Below are positions 60,940-64,000 of a DNA stretch of 64,000 nucleotides, piece after piece. Both the position numbers and the translations under genes were made by a program. Position 1 is the first letter of the stretch. Every line of letters starts with the position of its first letter. The stretch is taken from positions 13,569 through 77,568 of the forward strand of contig DXXM01000012.1 of the NCBI GenBank assembly GCA_019416285.1, given 5' to 3'. The stretch comes from Bacteroidales bacterium. GTDB lineage: Bacteria; Bacteroidota; Bacteroidia; Bacteroidales; Muribaculaceae. The notes below the pieces were generated by a model. That model was not told the DNA's origin. It did no database searches and was given only the letters and a program-made list of their open reading frames with translations.

Positions 60940-60983
60940 CAAAGGTATGAACTTATAAGGTACTATGCAATACAAGGTACTAT
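60940..60983 (-). promoter_or_regulatory. padR promoter with 10-bp direct repeats (probable PadR operator)
   Basis: On the minus strand TTG (60970-60968), a 20-nt spacer and TACCTTTG (60947-60940) match the consensus. AAGGTACTAT occurs on the plus strand at 60957-60966 and 60974-60983, 17 bp apart and flanking the -33 element, as expected for an autorepressor site. The remaining 60984-61078 region between the divergent padR and dapA genes holds nothing else recognised. Confidence 0.7.
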
Positions 60984-61078
60984 TAAATAACAAAATTTAA
61001 CAATTGCAAACATGAGAGCGCCGAAGGCTGTCAGGGCTGACGTGGAGGAAGGAGCATGGGCAGAAATAGCTGATAATG

Positions 61079-61109
61079 TTGCAGATTTGTGGAATAATTT
61101 GTAATTTTG
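61079..61109 (+). promoter_or_regulatory. Promoter of dapA
   Basis: TTG (61079-61081), a 20-nt spacer and TAATTTTG (61102-61109), exact for TAnnTTTG. The leader to the dapA ATG is about 90 nt and AT-rich with no evident hairpin or riboswitch. Confidence 0.75.
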
Positions 61110-61205
61110 CAATTAATCAGGCGGTTTCAATATGGAATTGTCAACGATTTTAAGGTAAAACTGACAAATTTTATTATATAACACGTATCATTTTTCTTAT
61201 TTCTT

Positions 61206-62093
61206 ATGGCGACAGAGCATTTGCGAGGTATGGGGGTGGCGCTTACGACGCCCTTCCTCGAAAACGGAGATATAGACTACCACACGCTCGACATGCACCT
61301 TGACTATCTGATAGATGGCCATACAGATTATATTGTTGCTCTCGGTACGACAGCCGAAACACCGACCCTAACTCCCGAGGAGAAACACGAGCTTGCACTG
61401 CATATACTTGACTATGTGAACCACCGCTGCCCGGTGGTGATAGGTATCGGTGGCAATTCCACCCGCTCAGTGGTGAAAGAGCTGGCCGAGACCGAGCGCC
61501 TGGAGGAGTTTGACGCCATCCTCTCGGTGGTGCCCTATTACAATAAACCCACCCAGGAGGGCATGTATCGCCATTTCGCAGAGATTGCGAAGGCTTCGCC
61601 CATTCCTGTGATTCTATATAATATTCCCGGCCGCACTGGTGTGAACATGAACACGGACACCATTATCCGCCTTGCAAGGGAATTTCAGGGCAAGATTATC
61701 GGTGTGAAGGAGGCGAGCGGCAATATGCAGCAGGCTCAGGAGGTGATTACACGCCGTCCGGAGGGCTTCCTGGTGATTTCTGGCGACGATTCGCTCGCCC
61801 ACAGCATGATCCGCATCGGTGGCGACGGTGTGATTTCGGTGCTCGGCAACGCTTATCCCTCGCAGTTTGTGGAGATGATTCACCGCAGCATGGAGGATGA
61901 GACTCCTGAAGGTGCGGCAAAGCTCCACCAGCAGTTTTCGGCGCTTTATTCGCTGCTGTTCAAGGACGGCAATCCGGCGGGTATAAAGTGTATGCTCCAC
62001 ATACTTTTCCCGCGATACAAGGAAGTGTTGCGTCTGCCGCTCGTGCCGGTCACTGACGAGACGCGCCGCGGACTGGAGCGAGAGAAACTCTGA
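61206..62093 (+). CDS. dapA: 4-hydroxy-tetrahydrodipicolinate synthase (DapA)
   Basis: First enzyme of the lysine/diaminopimelate branch, condensing pyruvate with aspartate semialdehyde. It is 295 aa with a TIM barrel. The Schiff-base lysine is Lys168 in GVKEASGN. The proton-relay tyrosine is Tyr138 in YNIPGRTG, with Arg143 for substrate binding. The GTTAETPTL motif (residues 47-55) holds the family Thr. Length and start are normal. Single-gene unit between its promoter and a strong terminator. Confidence 0.97.
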   Translation: MATEHLRGMGVALTTPFLENGDIDYHTLDMHLDYLIDGHTDYIVALGTTAETPTLTPEEKHELALHILDYVNHRCPVVIGIGGNSTRSVVKELAETERLEEFDAILSVVPYYNKPTQEGMYRHFAEIAKASPIPVILYNIPGRTGVNMNTDTIIRLAREFQGKIIGVKEASGNMQQAQEVITRRPEGFLVISGDDSLAHSMIRIGGDGVISVLGNAYPSQFVEMIHRSMEDETPEGAAKLHQQFSALYSLLFKDGNPAGIKCMLHILFPRYKEVLRLPLVPVTDETRRGLEREKL

Positions 62094-62141
62094 TATGATT
62101 CGCATCTGCGGTCCCGGGCTGCGGACAGATGATAAAAAGCT

Positions 62142-62176
62142 AAAGGAACCTTCCCTGACGGGGAGGCTCCTTTTTT
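62142..62176 (+). terminator. Rho-independent terminator of dapA
   Basis: AAAGGA/TCCTTT and CCTTCCC/GGGGAGG stems around a short loop, with one mismatch and one wobble, followed by TTTTTT (62171-62176). Confidence 0.9.
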
Positions 62177-62195
62177 ATGAGGGGGGGAATTATAG

Positions 62196-62236
62196 AGTTG
62201 ATAGGAGTAATGGGGGAGATAGGAGTAATAGGGGGG
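62196..62236 (+). repeat. Purine-rich GGAGTAATAG repeat, intergenic copy
   Basis: GATAGGAGTAATGGGGGAGA followed by TAGGAGTAATAGGGGGG. Its 62216-62235 part is identical to 25508-25527 inside the GT2 gene. Confidence 0.75.
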
Positions 62237-63046
62237 TTATCTTTTTGCGCGGGTGCGGCGTTTGCGGGCGGCGTAAGTGCGGGTTTTGCGCTTGGCCTTG
62301 GTGTATTTCTGTGATTTGCCGTAGGTCTTTTTGTCGAAAGCGAAGAGGTCTTTGTGGGGTACGCCGTTTTCAAAGTCGATGATGGCGGCGGGGTTGATGG
62401 GTATGCCGAGATAGCGGGTCTCGAAGTGGAGGTGTGCGCCGGTGCTGCGTCCGGTGTTGCCTCCGAGGGCTATGGGGTCGCCTGCCTTTACGAACTGGTT
62501 GGGTTTTACGAGGAAGCGGCTGAGGTGGCCGTAGACGGTCTCAAGTCCGTTATCGTGGCGGATTACCACGTAGTAGCCGTAGCCGCGGCCTTCGTATTTG
62601 GTGAGGCGGACTTTTCCGGTGAAAGCTGCGCGGACGGTGTCGCCTACCTGGAGTTTGAGGTCAATGCCGTAGTGCATGCGTCCGAAGCGTGAGCGGTAGC
62701 CGTAGTTGGAGGTTACGTGGCCGGGGGTTGGAGTGGTGTATTCGGAAACGTCGATGTCGTGGTGTTCGGGGATTGTGACGGCGGTTCCGTAGGGGTTTAC
62801 GCGGTCGCTGTTCCAGAAGGTGGCGTATATCTCGTTGTTCATCGCTGCCTCGCGCTCTTTGATCTGGTTGAGGAGGAGATCATTGTTTTCAATCTTGAAC
62901 GGATTGACGGAGGGCTTCTGGTTTGCTATGAGCGAATTGTGCTGGCTGGTGTGTGAAGCAGGGAGCCTGAGCTGTGCCTGTGAGGAGAAGGCTGCTGCGG
63001 AAATGAATATTGCTGTGAGGAAAGTATTGAGCTTGTTAAATTTCAT
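62237..63046 (-). CDS. M23 family (LytM-like) peptidoglycan endopeptidase
   Basis: A 269-aa exported protein. The start at 63046 opens the signal peptide (MKFNKLNTFLTAIFISAAAF, cleavage after SQA). A longer frame to 63328 overlaps ndk antisense and is rejected. The M23 zinc site is intact: HYGIDLKLQVG (His and Asp) and GAHLHFE (HxH). Also GHLSRFLVKPNQFVKAGDPI and GGNTGRSTG are typical. The last about 30 residues are a very basic tail (SQKYTKAKRKTRTYAARKRR), which may bind the cell wall or nucleic acid. Probable role: cell-wall remodelling. Confidence 0.93.
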   Translation of the reverse strand: MKFNKLNTFLTAIFISAAAFSSQAQLRLPASHTSQHNSLIANQKPSVNPFKIENNDLLLNQIKEREAAMNNEIYATFWNSDRVNPYGTAVTIPEHHDIDVSEYTTPTPGHVTSNYGYRSRFGRMHYGIDLKLQVGDTVRAAFTGKVRLTKYEGRGYGYYVVIRHDNGLETVYGHLSRFLVKPNQFVKAGDPIALGGNTGRSTGAHLHFETRYLGIPINPAAIIDFENGVPHKDLFAFDKKTYGKSQKYTKAKRKTRTYAARKRRTRAKR

Positions 63047-63122
63047 TGTGCTGATACAGTTGTTTTTTTCCGGCAAGAGGAGAAATAATGATGTATGATT
63101 GATTTTAAGGTTAGCTTGCTGT

Positions 63123-63593
63123 TTAAGGTTGGTCAAAATCCTGACTGCAGTAGATGAACTGAGTCTGATTCGGGGTACGGTCAAAAATTTCACCGGGGGA
63201 GAAGAATCGTCTGATTTCCACCTCGGCGTCCTCGGGAGAGGAGGAAGCGTGGATGATGTTTTCCTGGTTTGACATCGCAAAGTCGCCTCGGATGGTTCCG
63301 GGAGCGGCCTGGCGACCGTTGGTTGCACCGGTCATGGCGCGTACTACGGAGACTGCTTCGACACCCTTGAGCACCATCACAATGACGGGTGAGGCCATCA
63401 TTGATTTGAGGATGAGGGGAAAGAAGGGGCGGTCGACGAGATGGGCATAGTGTTGGCGCAGAAGCTCTTCGGAGAGTTGCATCATCTTCATGCCGGTAAT
63501 TGAGAGGCCCTTCTGCTCGAAGCGGGAGAGTATCTTGCCGACAAGGGAGCGCTCGACTGCTGATGGCTTGAATATGATTAGAGTCTGTTCCAT
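63123..63593 (-). CDS. ndk: Nucleoside diphosphate kinase
   Basis: A 156-aa cytosolic enzyme that equilibrates nucleoside di- and triphosphates through a phosphohistidine. The active-site motif is NIIHASSS with His115. Other family positions: TLIIFKPSAVERSLVGKIL at the N-terminus and GATNGRQAAPGTIRGDF near the nucleotide site. The length is at the usual size, with a C-terminal extension typical for Bacteroidetes. It lies 76 nt upstream of the M23 gene on the same strand, and a -7 element precedes it. Confidence 0.96.
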   Translation of the reverse strand: MEQTLIIFKPSAVERSLVGKILSRFEQKGLSITGMKMMQLSEELLRQHYAHLVDRPFFPLILKSMMASPVIVMVLKGVEAVSVVRAMTGATNGRQAAPGTIRGDFAMSNQENIIHASSSPEDAEVEIRRFFSPGEIFDRTPNQTQFIYCSQDFDQP

Positions 63594-63645
63594 GATTAAG
63601 AATGAGGGATTTTAACTAAAATTTACAATTAGAATCCCAACTCTT

Positions 63646-63653
63646 CAAATTTA
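63646..63653 (-). promoter_or_regulatory. Putative -7 promoter element of ndk
   Basis: The minus strand reads TAAATTTG, an exact TAnnTTTG match, 52 nt before the ndk ATG. No -33 element at 19-22 nt was found. Confidence 0.5.
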
Positions 63654-63763
63654 GTCATTTTGAGCAGATTGAAAAAATATTGTCAAGCCAAAATTTGTAA
63701 AACCTGTTAAATACTTTTTAAATTCAAAAGGTAAATTGAAGAAATACAGAGGTTTATGGTTTA

Positions 63764-63824
63764 GTGTGAAAATACCATAAAATATTAAAACGTGTTTTCA
63801 CACTTGGATTTTGGTGTGAAAATA
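63764..63824. repeat. Three GTGTGAAAA-type elements in the ndk/tRNA intergenic region
   Basis: GTGTGAAAATA occurs at 63764-63774 and 63814-63824, exactly 50 bp apart. The inverse GTTTTCACAC lies between them at 63794-63803, so the second and third elements form a hairpin with a 10-nt loop. The surrounding 63654-63898 region is AT-rich and holds no gene. Confidence 0.65.
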
Positions 63825-63898
63825 TGTAAAATATTGTATTTTAATGTATCTCCTATTTAACATTCGGTTCTCGGCCGTATCAGAGGAGCGGCAAAAGA

Positions 63899-63940
63899 AA
63901 AATCGAATCAGACGCTGAGTGATGTGTCTAATTCGATTTT
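63899..63940 (-). terminator. Terminator downstream of the tRNA-Val gene
   Basis: 15-nt arms (63899-63913, 63926-63940) pair with one mismatch around a 12-nt loop. On the minus strand the stem is followed by TTTTTCTTTT, the expected end for a tRNA transcript. Confidence 0.85.
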
Positions 63941-63943
63941 GTC

Positions 63944-64000
63944 TGGTGGGCGCTGAGGGATTCGAACCCCCGACCCTCTGCTTGTAAGGCAGACGCTCTG
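63944..64000 (-). tRNA. tRNA-Val (anticodon UAC), 3' part; continues beyond the window
   Basis: On the minus strand the sequence contains the anticodon stem TCTGC/GCAGA with loop CTTACAA (anticodon TAC), the variable loop, the T arm GGGGG-TTCGAAT-CCCTC and the acceptor end ...GCGCCCACCA with encoded CCA. The D arm and 5' acceptor strand are outside the window. Confidence 0.92.

Noticed and set aside
63944..64000. Reading the partial tRNA on the plus strand as tRNA-Tyr (loop with GTA)
   Set aside because: The T arm (GGTTCGAATCC) and encoded CCA are in the correct order only on the minus strand, where the anticodon is TAC for valine.

Overview
The window looks like a chromosomal segment from an anaerobic Bacteroidales bacterium, most likely of the Muribaculaceae type. 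The evidence is two SusC/SusD pairs, several families typical of the order (DUF4831, DUF4923, Hc1-like small basic protein, PCMD-type surface lipoprotein), an 11-subunit complex I with fused NuoCD and no NuoEFG, an F-ATPase in the order D-C-B-E-F-H-A-G, and Bacteroidetes promoter elements (TTG/TTTG, about 20 nt, then TAnnTTTG). The genus is inferred; no rRNA is present.

Layout. 1-2537: 5' part of bioA (minus) and two small outer-membrane barrels. 2697-20638: one plus-strand energy cluster in which the complete F1Fo-ATPase set (atpDCBEFHAG) lies between nuoA-B-CD-H and nuoI-J-K-L-M-N, with a promoter before nuoA and a stem-loop after nuoN. 20744-26911: murI, a large surface lipoprotein, a DUF4923 protein and two convergent family 2 glycosyltransferases. 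27240-32343: SusC/SusD pair without carbohydrate enzymes. 32375-35103: nnrDE and DUF4831. 35146-39601: an isolated two-gene unit, an 845-aa protein of unknown function and a complete-looking phage-type large terminase. 39713-41508: a bidirectional terminator, a small Hc1-like gene and an M16 peptidase. 41681-47607: rimP-nusA-infB, folK and a short HigA-N-terminus-like ORF. 47714-48953 (minus): xerC-hpf. 49144-57131 (minus): a membrane-anchored TPR-AraC regulator upstream of SusC, SusD and a thioredoxin-fold lipoprotein. 57203-60983 (minus): padR, a PspC-domain protein and an outer-membrane beta-barrel protein. 61079-62176: dapA. 62237-63653 (minus): M23 peptidase and ndk. The window ends inside a tRNA-Val gene on the minus strand.

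How the genes fit together. The nuo/atp cluster would let the redox pump that makes the proton gradient and the ATPase that uses it be transcribed together. The regulator-SusCD-thioredoxin block is a self-contained import or sensing locus with palindromes at both of its promoters. The padR block looks like an autoregulated envelope-stress-type operon. The most unexplained unit is the terminase and its 845-aa partner: they have their own promoter and terminator but no other phage gene beside them. Several dispersed short repeats lie between genes, and one copy is embedded in-frame in a glycosyltransferase.
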